From NCBI RefSeq assembly GCF_003259835.1, contig NZ_QLMI01000006.1:62001-126000 (forward strand): DNA of 64,000 bases, given 5' to 3'. This DNA is from Flavobacterium aquaticum (GTDB lineage: Bacteria > Bacteroidota > Bacteroidia > Flavobacteriales > Flavobacteriaceae). Numbering within the stretch: position 1 is the first letter of the stretch; the number at the start of each line of letters is the position of its first letter. Positions 16,475-24,800 of the stretch are shown piece by piece. A program made the translations under genes and the position numbers. The notes under the pieces were generated by a model. That model was not told the origin of the DNA, ran no database searches, and was given only the letters and a program-made list of their open reading frames with translations.

Positions 16475-17542
16475 ATGAGTCACAATATTAAACCTGGTGT
16501 TGCTACCGGAGATCAAGTTCAAGAAATCTTTAACTATGCAAAACAAAAAGGGTTTGCATTACCTGCTGTTAATGTTGTAGGATCTAGTACAATTAATGGG
16601 GTTTTAGAAACTGCGGCAAAATTAAATGCACCCGTTATCATTCAGTTTTCTAATGGTGGAGCACAATTTAATGCTGGAAAAGGATTATCAAACGAAAATC
16701 AAAAATCCGCCATTTTAGGTGCTGTTGCTGGAGCAAAACACATTCATACATTAGCAGAAGCTTATGGTGCAACTGTTATTTTACATACTGACCACTGTGC
16801 AAAAAATCTTTTACCATGGATTGATGGTTTATTAGATGCTTCTGAAAAACATTTTGCTGAAACTGGAAAACCATTATACAGCTCTCACATGATTGATTTA
16901 TCTGAAGAACCAATCGAAGAGAACATAGAAATTTCTAAAAAATATTTAGAAAGAATGAGTAAAATGGGCATGACATTAGAAATCGAATTAGGAATTACAG
17001 GTGGTGAAGAAGATGGCGTTGACAATTCTGATGTAGATAGTTCAAAATTATACACGCAACCAAGTGAAGTGGCTTATGCTTACGAAGAATTAATGAAAGT
17101 AAGTCCAAGATTTACAATTGCTGCTTCTTTTGGAAATGTACATGGCGTTTACAAACCAGGAAATGTGAAATTGACTCCAAAAATCCTTAAAAATTCACAA
17201 GAATACGTTCAAAATAAATTCAACACTGGAAATAACCCAGTTGATTTTGTTTTTCACGGAGGTTCAGGTTCTACTTTAGAAGAAATCAGAGAAGCTATTT
17301 CTTACGGAGTAATTAAAATGAACATTGATACCGATTTACAATTTGCTTTTACAGAAGGAATTCGCGATTATATGACGTCTAAAATTGATTATTTAAGAAC
17401 TCAAATCGGAAGTCCAGACGGAGCTGATAGTCCAAATAAAAAACATTACGATCCAAGAAAATGGGTTCGTGAAGGAGAAGTAACGTTCAACACAAGATTA
17501 GAACAAGCTTTTGCCGATTTAAATAATGTAAACACTTTATAG
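16475..17542 (+). CDS. fba: Fructose-bisphosphate aldolase, class II
   Basis: 355 residues, the length of the zinc-dependent class IIA enzymes. It interconverts fructose-1,6-bisphosphate with dihydroxyacetone phosphate and glyceraldehyde-3-phosphate. Motifs: GFALPAVNVVGSSTINGVLE, the catalytic Asp and zinc His in ILHTDHCAKNLLPW, the second metal region LEIELGITGGEEDGVDNS, and zinc histidines in FGNVHGVYKPGNV and FVFHGGSGSTLEEI. A conserved C-terminal block, HYDPRKWVREGE, closes the protein. It has its own -7 element and is followed by a heptamer inverted repeat, so it is probably transcribed alone. Confidence 0.96.
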   Translation: MSHNIKPGVATGDQVQEIFNYAKQKGFALPAVNVVGSSTINGVLETAAKLNAPVIIQFSNGGAQFNAGKGLSNENQKSAILGAVAGAKHIHTLAEAYGATVILHTDHCAKNLLPWIDGLLDASEKHFAETGKPLYSSHMIDLSEEPIEENIEISKKYLERMSKMGMTLEIELGITGGEEDGVDNSDVDSSKLYTQPSEVAYAYEELMKVSPRFTIAASFGNVHGVYKPGNVKLTPKILKNSQEYVQNKFNTGNNPVDFVFHGGSGSTLEEIREAISYGVIKMNIDTDLQFAFTEGIRDYMTSKIDYLRTQIGSPDGADSPNKKHYDPRKWVREGEVTFNTRLEQAFADLNNVNTL

Positions 17543-17694
17543 GCTGGAAGCTCGATGCTGGAAGCTGGAAGCTGGAAGTTTTCCTTAATTCTGCATCAAT
17601 CTTCTCACTAGAATTTTAGAAAGAAAAAAATATTAATTGAAATTAGATAAAGTTAAGGTCTTCCTTCCAACTTCTAACTTCTAACTTCTAACTT
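17542..17694. repeat. Oppositely oriented heptamer arrays between fba and accD
   Basis: The left array (17542-17580) repeats GCTGGAA: GCTGGAAGCTCGATGCTGGA, then more copies to 17580. The right array (17664-17694) repeats CTTCTAA, starting CTTCCAACTTCTAACTTCTA. The reverse complement of the right array is a run of GTTAGAA/GTTGGAA heptamers, so the two arrays can pair imperfectly as a long stem around about 80 bases. Period is 7 in both arms. The function is unknown. Confidence 0.75.
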
Positions 17695-17698
17695 AATT

Positions 17699-18553
17699 AT
17701 GGCTTGGTTTAAAAGAAAAGAAAAAGGAATTACAACCGCAACTGAGGACAAAAAAGATGTTCCTAAAGGTTTATGGTACAAATCACCAACAGGAAAAATT
17801 GTTGATCAAGATGAATTGGCAAGAAACTTATGGGTAAGTCCAGAAGACGATTATCACGTAAGAATTGGTAGTAAAGAATATTTCGAAATTTTATTCGACA
17901 ATAACGAATTCAAAGAATTAGATGCGAATTTAACTTCAAAAGATCCATTAAAATTTGAAGACACTAAAAAATATAGTGATCGTTTAAAAGATGTAATGGA
18001 TAAAACGAAATTAAAAGATGCTATTCGTACAGGAGTTGGAAAATCTAAAGGAAAAGATTTAGTTGTTTCTTGTATGGATTTTGCTTTCATTGGTGGTTCT
18101 ATGGGAGCTGTTGTAGGTGAAAAAATTGCAAGAGCAATTGATTATTCTATCAAACATAAAATCCCATTTGTAATGATTTCAAAATCAGGTGGAGCTCGTA
18201 TGATGGAAGCTGCAATGTCTTTAATGCAATTAGCAAAAACATCTGCAAAATTAGCACAATTGGCAGAAGAACAAATTCCTTACATTTCTTTATGTACTGA
18301 CCCAACAACGGGCGGAACAACTGCTTCTTATGCAATGCTTGGTGATATCAATATTGGAGAACCAGGAGCTTTAATTGGTTTCGCAGGACCGCGTATTGTA
18401 AGAGACACCACAGGTAAAGATTTACCAGAAGGTTTTCAAACATCAGAATTCTTATTAGAGCATGGTTTCTTAGATTTCATTGCTCACAGAAAAGAATTGA
18501 AAAACAAAATTAACTTGTATTTGGATTTGATTCAAAATCAACCAATCAGATAA
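17699..18553 (+). CDS. accD: Acetyl-CoA carboxylase carboxyltransferase, beta subunit (no zinc ribbon cysteines)
   Basis: 284 residues. With AccA it moves the carboxyl group from biotin to acetyl-CoA, making malonyl-CoA for fatty acid synthesis. Core motifs are intact: [60 protein letters not shown] and [20 protein letters not shown]. The N-terminal region aligns with E. coli AccD ([24 protein letters not shown]), but all four zinc-ribbon cysteines are replaced: the two CxxC pairs read SPT and SPED. The first Cys of the protein is near residue 125. The spacer upstream holds heptamer repeats, and a bidirectional terminator follows. Confidence 0.95.
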   Translation: MAWFKRKEKGITTATEDKKDVPKGLWYKSPTGKIVDQDELARNLWVSPEDDYHVRIGSKEYFEILFDNNEFKELDANLTSKDPLKFEDTKKYSDRLKDVMDKTKLKDAIRTGVGKSKGKDLVVSCMDFAFIGGSMGAVVGEKIARAIDYSIKHKIPFVMISKSGGARMMEAAMSLMQLAKTSAKLAQLAEEQIPYISLCTDPTTGGTTASYAMLGDINIGEPGALIGFAGPRIVRDTTGKDLPEGFQTSEFLLEHGFLDFIAHRKELKNKINLYLDLIQNQPIR

Positions 18554-18559
18554 AAACAA

Positions 18560-18590
18560 AAATCCCGATATCACTATCGGGATTTTTTTT
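18560..18590. terminator. Bidirectional terminator between accD and the TonB-dependent receptor gene
   Basis: AAATCCCGATA (18560-18570), loop TCAC and TATCGGGATTT (18575-18585) make a perfect 11-bp stem, with a long T tract to the right and an A-rich left flank. It serves the convergent genes on both strands. Confidence 0.9.
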
Positions 18591-18593
18591 TGT

Positions 18594-21002
18594 TTAAAAC
18601 TTAGCTCGCAAAGCCAAAATAAAATTCTTTCCTGGCGCTACAATTCCTGAACTGTAAGGACGATAGCGTTGGTCTGTGATATTTTCTAAACCTGCGGTTA
18701 CTGTAAAATTCTCAGTAAGTTTGTACATCGATTTTAAGTTTAATGTGTACCAACTTGGAGAATATGGATTTCCATTGCTGTCAATTGCATAAATTTCTGG
18801 TTTACCTTTTTCTTCTTCGGCTAAATTATCATACGAAACTTCATCGCTGAATTGTGCATTAAATTGTAAATCTAACTTAGAATTGGCATATCCCAAACGA
18901 CCAATTCCAAAAAATGGCGCCGCATGACGAGAAGGACTTTTCTCTCCATTATCCAATTCTTCTTCTCCTTTTTGAAAATTCAAATCGCCATGAAAATAAA
19001 ACCCACTTGCTGATTTCACTTCAATTCCAGCTTGAATTCCGTACACTTTTGCATTTGCTGCATTTTGAATGGCTTGCACATTACTTAATTCGCCATCGTA
19101 TAAAATTTCAGTTGCACCATTCAAAGTAAAATCTCTTCTTACCATAGCATTTTCGAGCAAAGTATAATAAGTAGAAACATCTACTTTTACATTCTTTCCA
19201 AATAATTTCGCCACATTCAAATCTACATTATAAGCATATTCCGCTTTTAAATCTGGATTTGGAACTACAACCGAACCTGGTTCAGAATCAAATACTTTTC
19301 CTAAATCATCCACATTGGGAGAACGGAAAGCAGTTGCTACATTAGAACTAATTACCCATTTCGCTGTTGGACGATACACCAAACCGAAACTTCCAGTTAA
19401 AGCGCCGTCGTTAATTTTTGCTTCAGTAAAAGGAAACGGATAAAAAGTAGTATCAAACTCCGCATCCAATACAAATTGATTGTATCTTAATCCCGCTTGA
19501 AGCAACATTTTTTCAGAAAATTTATATTGGTCGTTGATATAAATTCCATAAGAATTCCATTTAGCTTGTGGATAACGAGCTGGTCCTGCTTGACTTATTC
19601 CAGTAACAATATTCTCATCAATTCCTTCCGAATTTACATCATTCGTTACGAATTCAACTCCGTAAAAAACCGCATTTTTAGCACTTGTTTTCTTGGTGAA
19701 ATCCGCATTTACTGAAATAGCATTTACTTTTTCAATTCGCGTAGCACGATTTGGGTTGTTCATGTTACGACTAATTCTACTTTCCTCAAAAAACTGATGC
19801 GCCACTCGAATGGAAAGTTCATCGTACAATTTAGTAGCTTGCATATTCGAAATCGACAAATTGTTCATTATCCATTTTTGAGGACCGTAATCGAATTCAC
19901 CATATCGAGGTAAGCCGGAACTATTATATCTAATATGTCTGTCGTAGCGCGAATAACTAGAGGTTTCCGAAAAATGAAAACCATATTGAAAATCCCATTT
20001 TTCATTAGGTTGAAAACGTACTTTTTGCATCAAATTGATTTGAGAATAAGCCGTTGGTTTCTGTATCAAAGGATCATCATTCGTCACAACGACATCTACT
20101 CCATTTTGTCTTTGTACATAAAAAGGACGTAAATATTCATCTGGACCACGACTTCCCATTTTCAAATCGCCAAAATCATTAGAACTGATACTGGTTACCG
20201 ATGCCCATTTTTTCCAACCTACATTCACATCAAAATGACCTGTTTTTTCGTTATTTGCTGATGAATATCTTGTAAAAGCACTTCCGGTTACAAATGGTTT
20301 TTCTTCTGTTGTGAATTGTGGCGTTAACGTTTGAAAACTCATTACGCCACCAATAGCATCACTTCCGTAAATAACAGAGCTTGGTCCGAACAATACTTCC
20401 GATTTTTCAATAGCAAATGGATCTAACGAAATAACATTTTGAATATTTCCACCTCTAAAAATAGCGGTATTCATTCGCACACCATCAATAGCATAAAGCA
20501 AACGATTGGTCGCAAAACCACGAATCATAGGACTTCCTCCGCCCTGCTGACTTTTTTGCATGAACACTTTCCCGGAAACCGTTAATAAATCGGCTGCCGT
20601 TTGTGGATTTTGCAATTGAATATCTTTTTTGGAAATTGAGGTGATTTTTACTGGAATATCTCGAGTATGTTGCTTCCATCGATTAGCAGAAACTATAATT
20701 TCATCCATTGCTAATAATGAAGGCGCTAAACTTAACTGAAAAGAAGCTAATTCCAATTGGTTATAACTCACAATTTGAGTTTCATATCCAAAAGATTGAA
20801 TGATGATTTTATTAAACCCAACAAAATCAGAAACATCAGCCTGACCTTTATTATTAGTAACAACGTAAACTTTTTTATCCTCAGAAGCCAGCGTAACCGA
20901 TTCTAAAGGGTCACCCGATTCTTTGTCTTTTATGGTTATAGTTTGAGAAAATGTTATAGTGGTAAAACCGAAAAATAGGATTCCTAATAATTGCTTTAGC
21001 AT
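18594..21002 (-). CDS. TonB-dependent outer-membrane receptor, haem/haemoglobin-receptor-like
   Basis: 802 residues with signal peptide (MLKQLLGILFFGFTTITFSQ). A short carboxypeptidase-regulatory-like domain (residues about 22-95) precedes the plug (SANRWKQHTRDIPVKITSIS, GGSPMIRGFATNRLLYAIDG) and a 22-strand-type barrel ending in a C-terminal Phe. The plug pattern MNTAIFRGGNIQNVISLDP and the barrel motifs FRSPN and NPDL resemble the FRAP/NPNL region of haem and haemoglobin receptors such as HmuR, so haem uptake is a reasonable guess; siderophore or another ligand is possible. No haem-binding neighbour is present. A minus-strand TAAATTTG (21041-21034) precedes it. It follows the ABC permease in the same direction. 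Confidence 0.88.
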   Translation of the reverse strand: MLKQLLGILFFGFTTITFSQTITIKDKESGDPLESVTLASEDKKVYVVTNNKGQADVSDFVGFNKIIIQSFGYETQIVSYNQLELASFQLSLAPSLLAMDEIIVSANRWKQHTRDIPVKITSISKKDIQLQNPQTAADLLTVSGKVFMQKSQQGGGSPMIRGFATNRLLYAIDGVRMNTAIFRGGNIQNVISLDPFAIEKSEVLFGPSSVIYGSDAIGGVMSFQTLTPQFTTEEKPFVTGSAFTRYSSANNEKTGHFDVNVGWKKWASVTSISSNDFGDLKMGSRGPDEYLRPFYVQRQNGVDVVVTNDDPLIQKPTAYSQINLMQKVRFQPNEKWDFQYGFHFSETSSYSRYDRHIRYNSSGLPRYGEFDYGPQKWIMNNLSISNMQATKLYDELSIRVAHQFFEESRISRNMNNPNRATRIEKVNAISVNADFTKKTSAKNAVFYGVEFVTNDVNSEGIDENIVTGISQAGPARYPQAKWNSYGIYINDQYKFSEKMLLQAGLRYNQFVLDAEFDTTFYPFPFTEAKINDGALTGSFGLVYRPTAKWVISSNVATAFRSPNVDDLGKVFDSEPGSVVVPNPDLKAEYAYNVDLNVAKLFGKNVKVDVSTYYTLLENAMVRRDFTLNGATEILYDGELSNVQAIQNAANAKVYGIQAGIEVKSASGFYFHGDLNFQKGEEELDNGEKSPSRHAAPFFGIGRLGYANSKLDLQFNAQFSDEVSYDNLAEEEKGKPEIYAIDSNGNPYSPSWYTLNLKSMYKLTENFTVTAGLENITDQRYRPYSSGIVAPGKNFILALRAKF

Positions 21003-21033
21003 TATTTCGAACTGTTTTAATAATTAATGTGAA

Positions 21034-21041
21034 CAAATTTA
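21034..21041 (-). promoter_or_regulatory. -7 element of the TonB-dependent receptor gene
   Basis: Minus-strand TAAATTTG matches TAnnTTTG, about 32 bases before the ATG. A TTTG 24 bases further upstream (21069-21066) is slightly too far for a good -33 box. Confidence 0.5.
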
Positions 21042-21069
21042 CAAAATGATTGTCACTTATTGCCACAAA

Positions 21070-22320
21070 TTACATGCCACTTCTAATAGCTTCTACAGGA
21101 TCTAACTTAGAAGCTGAAATTGCAGGAATAATTCCAGAAATTAAACCGATAAATGCTGCTAATCCTGAACCTAACAACATATTGGAAGCACTTAACACAA
21201 ATTCGAAATCCAAAGCACTTGACAATATTAAAGCAATAATCCATACTAAAAACATACCGACTATTCCTCCAATTAAAGACAAAATAATAGCCTCAAACAA
21301 AAATTGAAATAAGATGAATTTATTTTTAGCACCTAATGCTTTTTGAATTCCGATTAAGTTGGTTCGTTCTTTTACTGATACGAACATAATATTAGCTATA
21401 CCAAATCCTCCCACTAAAAGCGAAAACGCACTGATAATCCATCCAATCATGTTCATTTGTCCTACAATGTTATCAATAAAATCGGTAAAACCAGACAACA
21501 CATTCATAAAGAAATTATCAATTTCACCTGTTTTTACGCCTCTAAAACTTCTTAATTTTTGCGACAATTCGGCTTTGAATTCTTCAATATCAATCCCTTT
21601 TTCAGGTTTAATCAACATAGCTGGAGTTAAAGCTTTACTATTATCACCATACATTTTTCTTAAGAAATTCACAGGAAAAAATACAGCAACGTCGTTACTA
21701 TCTCCAAACATACCTTGACCTTGCTTTTTCAAAACACCAATAACGGTAAAACGCTGACCATACAAACGAATTTTTTTGCCGATAGGATCACTATTTTCAA
21801 ATAAACCAGTTGCCACTTCACTTCCTATTACAATAACTGGACTACCAGAGTTGGATTCCGATTCGGTAAACAAACGACCTTTCTCAATTTTAACGGGTTC
21901 AATATCAAAAAATTCTTCGGTAGAAGGTTTAACTCGAATAGAATTAACCGTTTTTGAATCGTATTTGATGCTTTCGTTACGTGTAAATAAATTGAAAGAT
22001 ATTTTATCTATTCCATTAACATTACGTCTTAGATATTCGTATTCCTCATAAGTTACATCAGGAAATTGTTCGCGTTTCCAACGAGGTACTTCAGACGGGC
22101 CAAATGAAAAACGCATTAAATACACAGTATTCATATCCATATCACTCAAATCTTCCTTGATTTTTTTATCCATAGAATCTACCGCAGCCAACACCGCAAT
22201 AATGGAAAAAATACCAATGGTAACGCCTAACAACGATAAAAGCGTACGCAATTTATTGTTGCGCAACGCATTGATGGCAAAACTGAAACTTTCTGAAAGT
22301 AATCGTAAATATAAAAGCAT
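21070..22320 (-). CDS. MacB-type ABC transporter permease
   Basis: 416 residues with the MacB/FtsX layout. An N-terminal helix (NKLRTLLSLLGVTIGIFSII) is followed by a periplasmic MacB_PCD domain (about residues 45-270) and three C-terminal helices, starting WIISAFSLLVGGFGIANIMF, with the coupling phrase VKERTNLIGIQKALGAKNKF. The C-terminus SASKLDPVEAIRSGM is typical. Such permeases use ATP to drive periplasmic export or mechanotransmission rather than import. The ATPase and any membrane-fusion partner are not adjacent, so it must pair with subunits coded elsewhere. Substrate unknown. Confidence 0.9.
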   Translation of the reverse strand: MLLYLRLLSESFSFAINALRNNKLRTLLSLLGVTIGIFSIIAVLAAVDSMDKKIKEDLSDMDMNTVYLMRFSFGPSEVPRWKREQFPDVTYEEYEYLRRNVNGIDKISFNLFTRNESIKYDSKTVNSIRVKPSTEEFFDIEPVKIEKGRLFTESESNSGSPVIVIGSEVATGLFENSDPIGKKIRLYGQRFTVIGVLKKQGQGMFGDSNDVAVFFPVNFLRKMYGDNSKALTPAMLIKPEKGIDIEEFKAELSQKLRSFRGVKTGEIDNFFMNVLSGFTDFIDNIVGQMNMIGWIISAFSLLVGGFGIANIMFVSVKERTNLIGIQKALGAKNKFILFQFLFEAIILSLIGGIVGMFLVWIIALILSSALDFEFVLSASNMLLGSGLAAFIGLISGIIPAISASKLDPVEAIRSGM

Positions 22321-22385
22321 AATACTGAGCTATTACTAATAAGTAGAGCAATGAGAGAAAATGTTACAGTTGGAGGGAATTTATT

Positions 22386-22393
22386 TATATTTG
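22386..22393 (+). promoter_or_regulatory. -7 element of the DUF922 gene
   Basis: TATATTTG matches TAnnTTTG, 16 bases before the ATG at 22410. The -33 box is unclear. Confidence 0.5.
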
Positions 22394-22409
22394 AGTTTTT
22401 AAAACCAAT

Positions 22410-22991
22410 ATGAAAAAAATTATCATAATCCTGATTTTAATTTCAGAAATTACTTTTGCTCAGTCATCATTATTTGAAAATGATAGCATTCTGATTTGGA
22501 ATGAAAACAGAAAAATAACTTGGACCGATTTTAAATCTCAAAATAAAGTCCATAGTTACGAGAATGCATCTACTGTAATGGCTCCAGGTTTGATAGCATA
22601 TCCGAAAAACATTGAAGCATCAAAAATCAAAGAAGTTAAGATAATCGCTACTGTCAACAAAAACCAATCTTGGTATAAAATTAAAGAAGATTACATATTA
22701 AATCATGAACAAATGCATTTTAATATTACTGAAATTTACGCAAGAAAATTCAGAAAAGAATTAGCCAAAATTGAAGAAACTGGTGCTAAAATTAGTCCAA
22801 ATATCTTTTTATCATTATTCAACAAAATTGATGAAGAACACTGGAATTTCCAATCTCAATATGAAGATGAAACTCAAAGAGGAACTAATTTCAATCAACA
22901 AAAAAATTGGAATGAAAAAATTCAAAAATTATTAAACGATTTAGATGATTTTAAACTGGATGTAAAAATTGAAGAATTGTTAGAAAATTAA
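22410..22991 (+). CDS. Secreted DUF922-like putative zinc metallopeptidase
   Basis: 193 residues. A signal peptide (MKKIIIILILISEITFAQ) is followed by LIWNENRKITWTDFKSQNKV, a tryptophan-rich start typical of DUF922, and YILNHEQMHFNITEIYARKF near residues 103-122. HEQMH fits the HExxH zinc-binding motif, and the following Glu may be the third ligand. The family is described as predicted secreted zinc proteases, without a known substrate. It stands alone, divergent from the ABC permease, with its own -7 element. The assignment rests on motif pattern, so catalytic activity is an inference. Confidence 0.7.
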   Translation: MKKIIIILILISEITFAQSSLFENDSILIWNENRKITWTDFKSQNKVHSYENASTVMAPGLIAYPKNIEASKIKEVKIIATVNKNQSWYKIKEDYILNHEQMHFNITEIYARKFRKELAKIEETGAKISPNIFLSLFNKIDEEHWNFQSQYEDETQRGTNFNQQKNWNEKIQKLLNDLDDFKLDVKIEELLEN

Positions 22992-23035
22992 TTCTCACGC
23001 TCGTGCTCACAAAGAAAAAATATAAAACAATAAAG

Positions 23036-23067
23036 TTTGACTATTTTAAGAAGTATAACTACTTTTG
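23036..23067 (+). promoter_or_regulatory. purH promoter (TTTG - 20 - TACTTTTG)
   Basis: TTTG at 23036-23039, exactly 20 bases, then TACTTTTG at 23060-23067. It is among the best matches to the Bacteroidota promoter in the window and places the 5' end near 23073, leaving a leader of about 50 bases before the ATG at 23124. Confidence 0.82.
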
Positions 23068-23123
23068 CACCACGAAAACAACAACATTTATCTGAGACTA
23101 TTCAGATACAACAACACAACACC

Positions 23124-24656
23124 ATGAACACAACAAAAAAAATTGCTTCGGCATTGATTTCTGTATTTGACAAAAACGGTTTAGAACCTATTGTTAAAGC
23201 CCTTCACCAAAACAATGTAACCATTTATTCTACCGGCGGAACCGAAACTTTTATTAAAGATTTAGGTATTCCAGTAGTAGCAGTAGAAGATATTACAGCT
23301 TTCCCTGAAATTCTAGGTGGAAGAGTTAAAACCTTACATCCAAAAATCTTCGGTGGTATTTTAAACCGTCAAGATCATGCTGGTGATGTGGAGCAAATGA
23401 AAGAATTCAACATTCCGCAAATCGATTTAGTGATTGTGGATTTGTATCCGTTTGAAAAAACCGTTGCTTCAGGAGCTAGCGAACAAGATATTATCGAAAA
23501 AATCGATATTGGTGGAATTTCGTTAATTAGAGCAGCTGCTAAAAACTTCAAAGACACGGTAATTGTTCCTTCAGTTGAACAATACGTACCATTTTTGAAT
23601 TTCTATACCGAAAACAACGGAGCTACAACATTAGAAAACAGAAAATTATTAGCTTCAAGAGCTTTTAATGTTTCTTCACATTATGATTCGGCGATTTTCA
23701 ACTACTTCAACCAAGTGTTTGAAGAACCAGTTTTAAAAATCAGCGAGCAAAACGGAAATGTATTGCGTTATGGTGAAAATCCACACCAAAAAGGATTTTT
23801 CTATGGTGATTTCGATAAAATGTTTACCAAAGTTCACGGAAAAGAATTGTCATACAACAATTTATTAGATGTTGATGCAGCTGTGAATTTAATGAACGAA
23901 TTCAAAAACGACAATCCAACTTTTGCGATTTTAAAACACAACAACGCTTGTGGTTTAGCTACAAGAAGCACAATGAAAGAAGCATATTTAGATGCTTTAG
24001 CAGGTGATCCAACATCTGCTTTTGGAGGTGTTTTAATTGCGAATGGAAAAATTGATGTCGCTACAGCGAATGAAATTAACCAATTGTTCTGCGAAGTAGT
24101 AATTGCTCCGTCTTATGACCAAGAAGCAATTGATATTTTAGAAGAAAAGAAAAACAGAATTATCTTAATTTTGAACGACGTTGAATTACCTCAAACAACT
24201 GTAAGAACTTGTTTAAATGGAGTTTTAGTTCAAGATAAAGACAACGTTACCGATTCAAAAGACCATTTAAAAACGGTTACAACGGCTGTTCCAACAGCAG
24301 AAGAAATAGAAGATTTATTGTTTGCTTCAAAAATTTGTAAACACACAAAATCAAACACAATTGTATTTGCAAAAAACAAACAATTATTTGCTTCTGGTAC
24401 GGGACAAACTTCAAGAGTAGATGCTTTACGTCATGCTATTGAAAAAGCAACTTCATTTGAATTTGATTTAACCGGTGCAGTTATGGCAAGTGATGCGTTC
24501 TTCCCATTCCCAGACTGTGTTGAAATCGCAAACAAAGCTGGAATTACAGCGGTGATTCAACCAGGAGGTTCAATAAAAGACGAATTAAGCATCAACTATT
24601 GCAACGATAATAACATGGCAATGGTGTTCACTGGAATTCGTCATTTCAAACATTAA
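23124..24656 (+). CDS. purH: Bifunctional AICAR formyltransferase / IMP cyclohydrolase
   Basis: 510 residues from the ATG at 23124 (MNTTKKIASALISVFDKNG). The frame is open to 23037, but that stretch contains the promoter. PurH catalyses the last two steps of IMP synthesis. The N-terminal cyclohydrolase domain (to about residue 190) shows TIYSTGGTETFIKDLG and ILGGRVKTLHPKIFGGIL. The C-terminal transformylase domain has LRYGENPHQKGFFYG, the catalytic Lys-His pair in AILKHNNACGLA, GDPTSAFGGVLIANG and a C-terminal FTGIRHFKH. It is flanked by its own promoter and a perfect terminator, so it is monocistronic here. Purine-responsive control cannot be judged. Confidence 0.96.
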   Translation: MNTTKKIASALISVFDKNGLEPIVKALHQNNVTIYSTGGTETFIKDLGIPVVAVEDITAFPEILGGRVKTLHPKIFGGILNRQDHAGDVEQMKEFNIPQIDLVIVDLYPFEKTVASGASEQDIIEKIDIGGISLIRAAAKNFKDTVIVPSVEQYVPFLNFYTENNGATTLENRKLLASRAFNVSSHYDSAIFNYFNQVFEEPVLKISEQNGNVLRYGENPHQKGFFYGDFDKMFTKVHGKELSYNNLLDVDAAVNLMNEFKNDNPTFAILKHNNACGLATRSTMKEAYLDALAGDPTSAFGGVLIANGKIDVATANEINQLFCEVVIAPSYDQEAIDILEEKKNRIILILNDVELPQTTVRTCLNGVLVQDKDNVTDSKDHLKTVTTAVPTAEEIEDLLFASKICKHTKSNTIVFAKNKQLFASGTGQTSRVDALRHAIEKATSFEFDLTGAVMASDAFFPFPDCVEIANKAGITAVIQPGGSIKDELSINYCNDNNMAMVFTGIRHFKH

Positions 24657-24682
24657 AATTTCACTTACAAAACATATTTTGG

Positions 24683-24718
24683 AAGCGCATTAAAATATTT
24701 TTTTTAATGCGCTTTTTA
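24683..24718 (+). terminator. Rho-independent terminator of purH
   Basis: AAGCGCATTAAAA (24683-24695), a 6-base loop and TTTTAATGCGCTT (24702-24714) form a perfect 13-bp stem followed by T residues. The mreB -33 box begins immediately downstream. Confidence 0.92.
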
Positions 24719-24752
24719 TTTGTATTTATTCCAGATTATTTTTATAATTTTG
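24719..24752 (+). promoter_or_regulatory. mreB operon promoter (TTTG - 22 - TAATTTTG)
   Basis: TTTG at 24719-24722, 22 bases, then TAATTTTG at 24745-24752. Transcription would start near 24758, about 43 bases before mreB. It should drive the whole mreBCD-mrdA-rodA operon. Confidence 0.75.
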
Positions 24753-24800
24753 CGAGTTGAATACTATTATACAAAAAAACGCTAAACCCTTATCAAACTT

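Noticed and set aside
17542..17694. Heptamer arrays considered as a CRISPR remnant or coding microsatellite
   Set aside because: Units are seven bases with no spacers, no cas genes are near, and no open frame runs through them.
21776..22051. Plus-strand open frame of 91 codons inside the ABC permease gene
   Set aside because: Antisense to a clear MacB-type permease, with composition of a shadow frame.
23037..23123. 29-residue N-terminal extension of PurH
   Set aside because: The stretch contains the TTTG-20-TACTTTTG promoter, and the extension is not like the family N-terminus.
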